Shown: positions 15,001 to 34,452 of the stretch, one piece after another
How positions within the stretch are numbered: position 1 is the stretch's first letter
Layout of the letters: each line of letters begins with the position of its first letter
Origin: Baylisascaris procyonis
Lineage: Eukaryota; Nematoda; Chromadorea; Rhabditida; Ascarididae
Direction of reading: 5' to 3'
NCBI GenBank assembly: GCA_037389465.1
Contig: JAZARR010000188.1
Coordinates: 2,569,501 to 2,633,500 of the forward strand
DNA length: 64,000 bases
Notes under the pieces: model-generated
Databases searched by the model: none
The model's input: only the letters and a program-made list of their open reading frames with translations
What the model was told of the DNA's origin: nothing
Program-made: the position numbers and the translations under genes

Positions 15001-16582
15001 TCACTCTTTAAAGTTTAGTGCAAACGTTCCACCATAAGAAAATGACGTCACAAAAAGACGAATATTCTCTAAGCTTCACCGATATGAATTTGCCTTTGTT
15101 GCGATTAGGATTTTCATTTTATTTGGTTTATGACCAAGAATAAAGCTTCATTGTTAATTTTATTGTATTCTTTCAATTGAGTTCAGTACCATGATTTAAA
15201 TCTTTTTTTTCTTGAAGATTTAAACCTTTTTCAGTATTATGTGGGCGATAGCTAGTGATCTAGAAAAGCTTACTTTCGATTCCTTAAAAACTAAAGCGCA
15301 TAGGAATATGTCGCACTTCAAGCGCTTATTGCTTTCATATAATGATATATAGAAGGTTAATCATTCAAAAATATGCACTCATATTTCTATCATCTACGCT
15401 TATGCAAACTTCAAAATTTCAATAAGAGCATATTGGCTCACTAATACCATTACTTTCTCTTGTTTAGAATTAGCGCTACTTTTCTGCTTGTTTAAGTTTA
15501 AAAAAAAACTTTTGTATGTATTACACTGAACGTAAAGCTTTTGCATTCTCATATCAACTTCAGTTTTGTGTTATTTGAGGACACTGTACTCTTACTCTTA
15601 GGGTTTCACTCTCTATTTGAGGGATTACTAAGATTTCGAGGTGAGAATCTTTATGGATGACGATTCCTGAGACCAAACTATCCCACCCTTTACTCTAGTC
15701 TTTGATATACGACGATCTCACCTAAATTAGTCTCCAAATAAATATTGATACGGTACTTTCGATAGCACTGATATCAGTTGATTGTGCTATACTCTTAACA
15801 GCTACTAGATGCATTTCATGTGTTTGAGGATTCATTAAAAGCAACAAAACGCATAAAGATTTCGATGTTTTTACATAAAATATATGTATATGCGTGAATT
15901 CGTCCTAGCATTTTTCTCATCAACTTCTGAAGAAATTCGACGCATAAAATTTACTAAATATAATCACCTAAATAAAAGAATCTCGAAGCTATCTATTCAA
16001 TAGAATTTTATAAGATTACTCATCGAGACGATTGCAAAATTGTGTATTTATATTACAAAATTCAGCATATATACATGAAAAATTATTGCTTGACCTTATC
16101 AATTTATCGAATGCTGAATTATTGTAGAAATTGAAACAATTAAATCCGAAAATTCTTTAACCCTTTATGAGCTAATCCATAAGATGGACACTTGCGCCGT
16201 TTTTTTTTCTCGAGACTACTCGAAATTCATCGTTTCGAAGGTGTTATTGTTTGTACTTAACAATGCTTATGTTTCCACTATCGTCATCCAATTTTTTTTG
16301 TACTTAACGGGCTAATGTTCATAAATTCGAATCGCATAGCGCATCAACTCACATGATGCGCTTTTCCATTTCTTCACTCTCACGATAAACGTTTTCTCAT
16401 TCAAGGTCAATTAACATTTTTTTCAATTATTTTACCGTATTTTGATATTTTAAACTCTCAAGGGAATTGGTTTTCATTAGTGAAATTTATTCATTTGCAC
16501 ATTTTTAACGCCTATATTCAAGAACCGAACTGGTTGGATTGTGTACTAGTGTTCAGTGTTCGGAGTCTACAGCTTTCTCTAA

Positions 16583-16873
16583 TATCATGGAGACACCTTT
16601 CTCAGAAATCCCTCGCATAAAGACGACACAGAACTACGGGAGCTTCTGTCGCGGGATTCCGGCGTTCAAAAAATCCCCCACTTACTGAAATCACGCTTCT
16701 CCCTCACGGAGGAAACCGTATGCATCAAGGAAGAGGACATGATGAGGTACATCATAGAATGGGAGGAGGCTCACCATATCCTTCTATGCCCCAAGGCTCG
16801 TCACCTTCTCACGCATCTTCCTGGATTTTGCCCATGAAAACTTTGTATTTACTGATAACATTTGTGACAGTGT
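16583..16873 (+). other. G+C-richer island with two overlapping open frames, possible exon or relic
   Basis: This block is clearly richer in G+C than its surroundings. It is open in two plus frames of 84 codons each: 16,583-16,837 (charged, with a HHILLCP stretch near the end) and 16,621-16,873 (Gly/Ser/Pro/His-rich, with GGGSPYPSMPQGSSP). The second frame has more A/T in third codon positions, as the real genes here do. Neither has a convincing splice acceptor at its left end, and I recognise neither product. It may be a lone exon, a decayed mobile-element fragment or a non-coding conserved block. Confidence 0.3.
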
Positions 16874-19800
16874 GATTAATGATTAAGCTAAACTATGAGC
16901 CCAAAGAACTTTTAGTAAACGAGTGGTGAATATAGGTTTTTGAAGTACTCTATCGCAAACTATGCATCTTAGATATACGGATGCTCAAATCCATCTTCCT
17001 TTCTATCTCAACAACCTTCTACTTATCTTTTCAACAAAAATTAGTAATAGGTATTACATCTGCTTGTATTTTATTCTATACTCTTACTTACTTAAATTTT
17101 AGTAAATTTCTTATTTTTTAGCTGTTTTGAGCACAATATTATTGACCGTATGCATGTTTGTTCATATATGACTTTAATATAATTGGATATCTGATTTTGT
17201 TGTTCACTTATTTTGTTGTTGAAACATAATCTATGATGGACTATCTTTCATAGATCTTTGACGCACTATGCGAACAATAATTGCTCATTATTAGAGAAAG
17301 ACTATTCAAATAAATACTATGAAATTCTTTATTGTATTAGTTACGATAATATAGAATAATTTCGAGTGAATGTAATAAATAAAATAAATAATATAGAATA
17401 AATAAATACGATTGAAAAATATTACATATTTTATTTGCTAGTTATTTCTTTAAATCGAGCAACATTTAAAACTTTAATTTTTGAATTTTTAATTTATAAA
17501 AAAATAGTACAAGAAAAAGACACGTTCAATGTGATACATGAAAATCAGAATAATTTCTTAACAATTCCATTTTATATTTTTCATAGAAGCGATTTGTTTT
17601 TTTTTTCTTTTATTTATTAAAATATTTCAATAAAATGATTGCTAAATTTATTTTAGCGTAATTTTTTTTTCAATATTTATTGAGATATAAAAATTTCTTT
17701 ACTATAGTTTGAAGATCTCTATCTATCATATAAAAAAATTTTCTTCCTTTACTGTTGGATCGAACTAAACTTCGACTGGCAGAAATGAATCACACCGTTC
17801 GGTGTGTTAAAAGATATTTGACGGCAATCCACCTTCAACAGGTGCTGCGTCTAGGATAACGTTCTCATCTATGATCCAGTAATTTTAATAACTTCTTCAT
17901 TTCCCTTTCGATCTTTTTTTCATCATTAGTAGTGCCTTAGTAAGTTTTATTTACTATATCTTTTATTCATGAAGAGTTCTATTTTTACCACCACTAAGAA
18001 AGTTTTTTTGTATTCGTAGGCAATGAGATAGCCTCTTAGGAGGCACCGCTGACAGAAATATAAGCGGCACCATTATTGAGAAGGGGGAGAAGGATTGGTG
18101 AAACTTCCAATAGCCTCAGAGGAACGATTAACATTTTTGACACATTTACGGGTTCAGTCAATGTTTTCGCTGTTTTCTAGGCGATCTTTCAAAGTTAGCA
18201 GATGAAAACGAGCAGGAATAATGAACAACTTATGCGAAAATTATATGAATAAGCTGATTTTAGCTAGGTGAATAATAAAAAAGAGAATATTAAAGTAGCA
18301 TTTCTTTAGAAAATATAGAGAAAAAAAACTTCAACTTAAAAGAAAACCGTTTCCAGATGAGAAAAAACAAGTGGAGAAACGCGTCCACTGGTGTGATGTG
18401 TGCTTTCGCATGCTCTCTATGTAGAATAGCCATCGTCACAAATCGTCGATCATACGCACTATTATGTTCACATATTTGACTAAATCGGCCACTTATAGAA
18501 AACATCTTCAAATGATCTATTTTCTGACATTTCTGTACAGCCCACCGAAAGTATAGGCTCCATAATTGCTCCGAAACTGATGGGCCGGCATGGAGCTAAC
18601 CAATCGCGACGATTATTATAATGTTCCCCTTTCAGGTTATAAGCACACATTCATTTCAGTATGTTTTCTAGCTCGAGTGGCATCGGAATTGATTCTATTG
18701 AGCTGAAAGGCATATAGGCACACATAGACAGACACCGACACATACACATCTAGCAAAATAGGTCACAAACAACCTCACTGGAACCGCCAATTTGCGAAAG
18801 CTTATGAAAACGAAGAGAAGACCACTAGCCGTTTCATGCCTACATATATACAGACACGCATTCGTTATAGTAATGCTCTTAGGTGCTCAAATTGCATATG
18901 TAAATTTACGCAGGCGCATAATAAATAAACTTGTAAAGTAAACCACGTTACATTATTTCTTGAAAATTGCATTGGCTCTCTGAAGTTGTTTGTTCCATTG
19001 TCCGTATAATGCGCAGCATAGTTGCGTTGAACTGTAAATTAATGGCTTATTGACAGCTGTTTGTCTTATGATGAGTTGCTTACAGCTCATATTTGAGACC
19101 TTTAATTTTGCGCATCTTTAAGCTAATCATTCATTGATTTGAATGATGTGTACAGCATTAAAGATCACAAATATGATCATATTAAACCGTTGCAACTCGT
19201 TATAATGTATATTGATGCTATGTTGGTCAGAGATAGCAGCGATGCCAAGGCGGAGAGGTGTTTGCCGCTGATAGAGAGGGGATATGTGAGATGTGGTTGT
19301 AGGAGGGAGGGGGTGCAAAGGGGTTCGAGACGAAGATAGGAGAGGGGGAGGAATAGCTTGCTTCAGTCATTTGAAGCAGAAAAAGCAAGAGGAAGGGGAT
19401 AGGCGGGGCTGATCGATCTCTGGTTATGCAAAGAATTGCTATGAGTGGTTAGACAAACAATTCGTTGCACGTTCACATTTCAAAATCTTCAGAACTCTCG
19501 TAATTGCTTACTGAGCCTTGACACTCCTCTTTAATTATTCCATTGCTTACCTTTCCTAAATATCTGTATTTATACCTTTATATATACCTACTGCATAGTT
19601 ACATTTACTAACCACGTTGTATATTCTTTTACTGATGCTCATTGATTGTCCTCGTTGAATTATAAATGAATCTCTCAATTTGTTTTAAATTTTTTCTTCT
19701 GTTTCTTTGTTTGAAATTTTTAGTTTCATTAGTAAATTTGTTCGAATTTCTTTCTTTGTTGTTTCAGACGAATTTCTTTGTTGAAAATTGAATTCATTCG

Positions 19801-22800
19801 TTCGAATTTCGGTATTTATTTTATTTTCAGAAATGAATTTCATTTCGACATTTTTAATTCTTCTCATAATATAAAAAAAGTCGATTTCGATGATTTTTGT
19901 TCTGGGAGTTGATGTTTCATTAGTAAATTGTTTGTATGTCATAGGATGAATATTTTTCATTTCTAAATTGCAATTAATTTAAGCTTTTATTAGTTTCAAA
20001 CTTTATTTAGTTTTTCGATTGTTGTAATTTGAAAATTATGCTTCTTCAAAATATTTCCCTTTGAGACTTTTTTTAGTTTATAGTTTTATTGTAAAGATAT
20101 TATAAACAGAGTATCATTAATTTCCTGTAATGTTTATATCAGTTTTTAAACGATATTCTTAAATCCTTATAAGTCGAAATGTTTACTGCTTTATTGCTAA
20201 ATATATTGTTATCATATGAGATCTTTGATAAAATAAATTAAATTCACATTTCTATTTACTTCCGCTATCACTAAATTATGCATAGAAATTATTTCTGAAT
20301 TAACGAGTTCCATTTTTGGCAAGCATTTTAAGCGCATTGCCTTAAAATTACTTTCTCTGTAGTTTTAATAGGAAATACTTTATTGGTTTATAAAATATGG
20401 AAGATATATATTCAAGTTTAGAAATAAGCGATACACCCGTAAGGCTATAGTATCTTTTTTCAATTGTACTTCACTAATTCGCATTTCACAAGGATATTAT
20501 ATATCTGCAACAAGAGTAATATGTCAATGATAAAGCTAATTGAATTTTAGAAGCACAATTTTTAATAAAAAAAGGAAATATTGATGCTAGTATTTGAACC
20601 ACCAAAGTAGAAAAAATATGCATAAAATTATGTGCATTTTTTTCTTTAAAAAAACGACAAATATAATTATTAAATATCAATCAACATTAGTCGAAAAATG
20701 AATGCAAATCAATGTTTCGCATTTATCTCGATCGTTGCCTTTATTGATTTTAGAATTGGCAAAAGAATTTCAACTGCCATTTTCAGATGTGTGCTACATG
20801 AAAATATTGCGGAGAAAAAAAAATGGAATGCGAGAACGATCCACCACTCTTTGATCGCAATTATTCAGCCGCTTTAGAAAGTACCCTACGTGAATATTCC
20901 TCGTAAGTGCGTGGAATTTTTTTTTTTTTATTGAATATATAACAAATAAAATATAGATTTTTTTTGGAAAAATTTGCAGAAAATTTTCTTCAAATATCGG
21001 TTGATCTAACACAATTTCATGGGTATAAATTTCAACAACTATATAAAGCGTAAAAGAGGAACCAATTTCGATGAAATTTGTTGAAAAATACTTTTTTTTT
21101 TTAAATTGTTTCTGGCTATATATTGGTGCGCAGCTGCTATTCACTTACTTCCTGAAAACGAAGGCGAATGAGATTTTTTTTTTTTGCATCGCTCAAAAGA
21201 GGGCATCTTTCGAATAGACAAATGCGTAAAAGTTGAGTTAATTTAACATTTGCATCAAAAGAATACAAAAAGCTAACTAATCTAATTAATAAACATAGAT
21301 TCTATTCGTTTTCCTCGAAAATTCTCTCAATTTTTTGGGTTATTTTTTTTTCTCATAAGAAAAGAAATAAAATCGAAAAAATTTCTCGCAGATTTGAAAT
21401 AAAATTCCATAGAAATTTCACAAATGCAAAACGAATTAGCTGATGTTCGCGGAAGAAGAAATTTATCTTAAAAGATAGTGTAGAAAATTAGATATTCATT
21501 TATCTTTAATGAACCATCTGTTTCATTGAGGTTTATATCACTTTCGCTTTTACTTTCCTCTCCGATATCATATAGGGCGTTAAGGAACGCGTTCCTCAAG
21601 CCACATTTCATGTTGAAGATGATGGAAGGAGGCAGAAGGAGGCACAAGTTCCTCGATTAAACCACCTCCAATTGAGCAAAAAAAAAGGTTCTTCCGGACC
21701 GAAATATGTTCAAGAGTACTAACATCTAGAAAAATGAGGATTAGGGGTTCAAGCGATCCTACCTCTTTTAGAAATCACAATAACGATCAGAAAAAAGTGA
21801 CGATCACAAGTTTTTTTTTTCTAATTCATTTCGCTCAATCCCAACTTAGAAGAATTTAACTCAACATGTTCAACCAATGAATTTCAATTGCATTCAACCA
21901 TTTAAAAAAAAAACAAAATTGATAACAGTCGAGTTGAAGATTGCACTCACTTTTTCAATATTTCATTATTCGATCTTTGATTGAATAGAGAGATGCATCG
22001 AAAATTTATTCCCATTTTAAATTAAAACCTCCTTTACAATAATAGTTCATTTATTTATTCACGAGAAAAAAAACGCATATACCTAAGAAATACTTCGAGA
22101 GAATTCTTAATTTTACGAATGAAATGATTTACATTTCAATTTATCGCAACAAAAAAAAACTTTCCTGATTGCATTCGTAATTATCAAGTGAACGCAATGC
22201 TAATAGACGAATGGATAATTGAACGGAAGTTCACAACATCATTACTATCATTGAAAAATTATTCAAATTCGAATGAACGTAACTCATAGATTATGCGAAT
22301 ATTATGATGAATAACTCCACGATCGAATATCATTTTATCAGTGAATTAATCATCTCGAAATTCGGCAACTTGCAAATTTTCGAAATTCTATCTCTACGCA
22401 TCCTGCCAACTTTTGATAGTTCGGTGGAACCATTTCTCGCGAGAAATTTTTGCTCATATCTATCTCGCCTCTTCCTGCCTTTCCTCTCCACTCCTCCCAC
22501 CCCTCTTCCCCTAGCAGAATTAAGAAACTTCTGCGTGTACGCGTTTCACATTATGGAAAGCGCTCTTTTCGAACGAAACTAGTGCTTTAGGTACTTTTCA
22601 TTGCCAGATGTGATAGCCGTTGAGTATCTTCAATTCGAAGTAACTTTTTCATTTTAAGGATCTAACATATTCGGCCATACCATTTCATCCCTCAGATATT
22701 TCCTCGCGTTATGGATGGATCCCAAGAGAGCAGGAATAGGTATTCCAGGAATTAGAAGCATATAAGTAGTGAAAGTGAAAATTTTTCGAAGACTAATGAT

Positions 22801-22840
22801 GGAACTGTTCATTTTTGAATGAGAATATCATTAATTTTCT

Positions 22841-22857
22841 CTAAACGCAGAATTTTT
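22841..22857 (+). promoter_or_regulatory. Probable spliced-leader acceptor of the GPCR gene
   Basis: A splice acceptor (CTAAACGCAG, AG at 22,849-22,850) lies seven bases before the start codon at 22,858, with no nearby upstream donor. Such a short leader is what nematode trans-splicing leaves. This supports the chosen start. Confidence 0.55.
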
Positions 22858-29538
<6,681 letters not shown>

Positions 29539-32500
29539 AAAATTTCGCGATAGTGAATACACCATCAACGACGAAACGATGAATTTTGTGAAGAAGAATT
29601 ATGGCTTTGTGATAGATGTTTTGATTTGAATATTGTTGATTTTAAATAGTGCTGCCATTTTTTTTTTCTATACTCAGACCGCCTTATTAAAAAATGGCCA
29701 CCATTTCAACGTTAGAAAATATGACAACCAGTTGTGAACAGTCGAATTAAGTTAAATTTGGCATAACTTTGGTTATTTTAGGTTTTTTTTTCTGGTGCGG
29801 TGCTTCGGTTTAAACTCTGCACCAATAAACTCTGGTATTACCAACCGCTGAATCTAACCTGTCTAATGTGTCCCTTGTCTTATTTTAATTCGTATAGATT
29901 AAGCAACTCTTCGTTGCGAACTTCATAGCTCGTAATTTAGCTATGAACGAATTCACATATACTTTCTACCAAACTCACAAAAACAATATTTTCCTATTCG
30001 GTCTTTATAGCATGTGTATGCAGAGGAATGAATGTTGCAAAAATTATGCAAAATATTTTGCGAGGAAAATCGGAGACGTCTAATTTTTCGGTGACTACTA
30101 ACTAGAGGAAATAGGGTATCGTCCTCTCAAGTAAAACATCTCATGGTCGACCTATAAGGTAGTGTTGAGTGTTTATTGCTTATTGCCTTATGTGAAATGG
30201 GTTTGCAACGAAATATATTTATATTTGCATTAATTGATTCCTTCATTTGTTCACACTACGGGTTATGAGATAACAACGATCAACAATTCTAGAATAAGAG
30301 ACAATGAAATTTCAGATTATAGAATTGCATTTTTTACGGTGGTACTTTATAGGAAAATTAAATAAAATTTTTTTACCCATATATTCTAAGAAAAAATATA
30401 TGTGATAAGCCAGTAGTACGGTGATTAGAGCGTTAGTTAGTCGCTGTATGAAACGTTAAATTTCGACGCTTATTTACCATCCGTCACAAAAATGCATTAA
30501 TAATAGTTCCTGCCATGATTGCTTGTGTATGAGTATCCCTCTGAAATCATCACTCGACTGTCTATTGAGAACTACTTTCGAAACTATACTTGACCAATTC
30601 ATTTATCAATTCCCTCCCCCTTACTCTATTCCAATGCGCGGTCAATGGCCATATGTGCCAAAATAGTGCATCATATGGATGCCGTTATTGCATACTTCTT
30701 GAAGCGTGAAGCTTTCCAAGCATAAACCTTGATGCTTGAAAAAATTAAAATTTCGATCAAATCAATGTTTACAACAACCATTTGGTTGAGTCAAAACTCG
30801 TAGTGCGGAGTTTGATTAAGGCGGAAAGGAACTATTAGGCATAGAGAATAAAAAAAGGAACCGATTAATGTCGCATTAAGCGTTGTCATCTAGGAGAGTT
30901 CCGTGATTTCACCGATGCATCATGTTCAATTTTTTTTTTCATTTATGATACAAGTGTACAAATCAATGTGTGCACATATATCTACGTGTATTATATATAC
31001 GTGTATATCCATAACGTATGTATGTATTAAAATCTACTGTATAAATAATATTTCAAAGGGATTTTTGCATTATTTAAACAGCAAGGATTCGTTTAAAAAA
31101 TATTCATTTCGATAGAACTGATATATGGAAAGCGGTGAGATGACTTCCTTCATTCCCCGTTCCCCTTTCTTTGGATCTGACCTAATTGAGTCAGAATTCT
31201 CAAAAAAAAATTTTTTTTCGCACTCCTTGTTACATGTATACTTCTATGGCTAATATTGCTTAGCATTAAGTGCTAAAACTTTTCAATTGCTCGAGTGATA
31301 TTTTTTCTTATATATCATCGCAAGTTATTATTTATGAATGTATAATATGCATAAATATTTTCTGAATTTCATCAATTTTCTTCACTAATAAAGTAATGAG
31401 TTGAATGCAAGAGGCCAATAATGCACATCAAAGACTATGCTATAAGATCGAAGTCATACATCCTCTAATCTTGCAAATATAATCGTTCAACTTTTTCCTG
31501 TCATGAGCGCTTACATTTTCGAATAAAAATGGCAATCCTTCTGACGTGGTTACTGATCCTTTTTTTGTCGTTTAGCAGCTATCAATAGTATAACTGCTAG
31601 GCTATGGAATATTTTTTTTTTTTCATAATCAGCAATCATTTCATTATGGATAATCAATGGATTATAATGGATTTATAATTTCGTTTCAGTAAAAAAAATG
31701 AACATAGATTTTACATTTTTGTACATAAATTTAGAAAGAGATTAGTTTCTTTTTTATGCAATTGCAAAGAGACATTTTATACAATTTTATATCAATCGCA
31801 AAAATTCTTTAAATTTTTATACGTTAAAATTGCAAGCATTCAATGATTTAATATGTAAAGCTTAGTTATCAACTAAAGATAATTGCTACATAATGCTCTG
31901 TTGCATAATTTTATAAATAAAAATGACGAATATTCACGCTGTTATTATTTCATAGAAAAGTGAATAAATATGTTTTTTTTTTCCCATACATCACATCACT
32001 ATATGCATGAAGACAACATCATCGCCTAATTGAGCCTATTATCTTCGATGAACTGAGACGGGAAAATATACTGCTAACAGTCACTTTAAGCAGGAATAAT
32101 TCTGTATCGAATAATACAGTTAGCTGCTGTGTAATGGTATATTACAGTATATTAGTCACTTACTTACTAAAATACTGTACTTACTTGCGAATTAATATGC
32201 TAAATCACTTACTACTTTAGATTTTAGTTACAAGTCCAATATTTATTCATGATATGACTCATTTTTTCACTTAATGTTTATTTATTTATTTATTTTTTGA
32301 CTGAATCTCATCTCCTCGTTTTAGGTACGCTCAGCTTTGCATTATTCCACCACCGTTTCCATGAAAAAAGGAACGCAAAAATTAATTAAAGAATAAGACA
32401 TTCCAAGAACTAGTGTAACAACTTTGGGTGTGGTATAAAATCGAATGAAAACCTATCATGGTATAAAAACCTATCAAATGAAAACATCGCCTAGAAATGA

Positions 32501-34419
32501 AAAAAAAAAACAATTATAGAAAAATCAACCATATTTCTTTTAATTTAGAAGATTTTCCAGAAAACTGTCAAAAAATAGGGGATATAACCAATCCTGGAAG
32601 TCGAATTAACCGATATCATCAATAAAATCAACAAAATATTAGCGAACTGAAAAATCGCGAACTCGCTATTTCAAATGATGTTGTTTAAGTGATGAGCCGA
32701 ATAGCAAAGATGACTGCGGTTGTCCACCTTGAGGGTAAATTCGACTCCTATCGTTGAGGTCGGCGATTAAAGAACGATATAGCGTATTTGTTGCATTGCC
32801 TCCATTCGTAATTCCTATTACAGCAGGCAATGCTTGAGGCAATATCTACCGAAGAGCAACAACCAGTCAATACATAAGATGTCTTTCAATTGACGACTAA
32901 GTGTTCAGTTGGTAACGGTTTGTATAGCGTGCGCCTGGATCGTGACGTCGGGCTCGAGCTCGTTTCCATCTCCATCAATTGTCACCGTCGTTATATACTA
33001 ATATAAATTTGCATATGCGTAGCATATCATTGCCGATAACGTGTCTATGTATGTGTTCAGCTGTGCCATCTTTGTTTTGAGTAGCTGCAGCTCACAATTT
33101 CTGGTGCTGAGGTTATGAAACTTGAAGAGTAGAACGAGGTAGAATTACCTATCCCAACTTTCAGTATTGATGAATGAATGCGAATATTGATGGCAACAAT
33201 AATGGAAAATAAACTGTGCCTGAAATTTGGCAAGTTTTAGAAATCACTCGGACAGCGATATACGATGATTAGATAATAAAATAATTGCGAAAATATGCTA
33301 GAACATTTGGCGCATTACGTGTTGCTAATATTGTGACATTTATTCCCTAACTGGTTATATAATATCTTAGCATCGGTAAGTGCACTTGAACTTCAATTTC
33401 GTTCAGCTGAGGTGATCTATGACAGCTTATCGACTTGGTTATTTGAATTACTGCCCATAAAGAGGGTCCCTGAGTATCTAATTAAAGTATTGGCATTTGC
33501 ATTTTGCTGAGAACATCAATGCAGTGATTTGTGAAAGTAACGAGCTATACTGTACTATACTACACCATGCTATACTGTACATATATGCTATAATATATTA
33601 TACTATACTATACTATACTGTACTATATTCTTGTGTTTTTTAGCATCCTAGGCTGTTTCTTTTTCGCTTTTTACCAGCAGCCTGATTGTGAGAGCAGAAA
33701 ACTTTGAGTCATATGTGATAACGGCGTGTTGATCGTCTATTGTAACGATGATCTCTCAACACATCAACAGTGAAGGAAATGCCAAAGTTTATGCTCTTTG
33801 TAAGATAAAAGCCTTCATATTTAGATTTTTCAGCTTGTCTATCGCGTACTTTTTTCTCATTCATCGTTGTTAGTGCCTATAATCTATGACCTAATTATGT
33901 CTTCATTTTAATTTGTAGTTTTATTTAAGCGATTGGATAGGGTAGACGCCTTTCAGCGATTACAACTTCCGGTAATCTACTCGAAGCGATTGAGAAGGTT
34001 ATAGGCAAGGTTAGTAATAAAGATTATAAAAAGAGCGATCGATTGTTAATATGCAAATTTTCAGATAACATTGTTTTATGGCCGATTAAGAATAATGTAT
34101 TTATTGACGTCGACATAATCTCGCATTAATTGTCGATGAACCTGTTGTCGTTCTATAATAGCTTTAAATTCATTGTCTCTGATTGTTGAATATATTATCT
34201 GTGTTCTTTTTGCGATGATATATTAGAAGATATTTCAAATGAAATCATCAAATTAGTTTGTTCACTTCTTAAGGAATCGATGGACCAATATACACAGATC
34301 AAATATAATTACCAATTAAGCTTAAGCGAACGAATTTTTGTGACCAGTGGGTTTTTGTAAGCATATGCAAATTAATTCTTAACTCTTCAATTAACGTAAT
34401 AGGTGTTGATAAAATTTCA
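29539..34419. other. Intergenic region between GPCR and BTB genes
   Basis: It begins with the GPCR 3' untranslated region; the first obvious polyadenylation signal I see is AATAAA at 29,824-29,829, about 285 bases after the stop. The rest is AT-rich with a pentamer repeat at 33.5 kb. No exon with convincing splice sites was seen on either strand. Confidence 0.6.
33545..33629. repeat. Degenerate ACTAT pentamer microsatellite
   Basis: Repeated CTATACTGTA/ACTAT units, most regular at 33,599-33,626. Confidence 0.85.
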
Positions 34420-34452
34420 GTGGAAATTGGCTGAAGTCGACTCGCTGAAACG
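34411..34452 (+). promoter_or_regulatory. Probable spliced-leader acceptor of the BTB gene
   Basis: A consensus AAAATTTCAG acceptor (AG at 34,419-34,420) lies 32 bases before the start codon. An in-frame TGA at 34,432-34,434 lies between them, so translation should begin at 34,453. Confidence 0.55.

Larger units (their letters stand above)
1..22849. other. Long intergenic region with no supported gene
   Basis: I read both strands and found no set of exons with matching phases and a recognisable product. The sequence is AT-rich, with many A and T homopolymers and degenerate TTTA/TATT runs (for example 7,880-7,940 and 11,990-12,080). Open frames near 1.8, 13.1-13.8 and 14.3-14.8 kb show no family resemblance and no good splice sites. 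Separate entries cover a tandem repeat at the left edge and a G+C-richer island near 16.6 kb. A 14-base duplication (TTGTTAGCGATCAT) lies near 11,875-11,905. A distal regulatory region or introns of a gene outside the window cannot be excluded. Confidence 0.6.

Noticed and set aside
21738..21765. GGTTCAAGCGATCC resembling a tRNA B box
   Set aside because: The stem around it has only four pairs and no A box or acceptor stem is found upstream.
30415..30475. GATTAGAGCGTTAGTTAG stretch resembling a tRNA or SINE head
   Set aside because: No B box in the next 60 bases and no poly-A or repeat tail.
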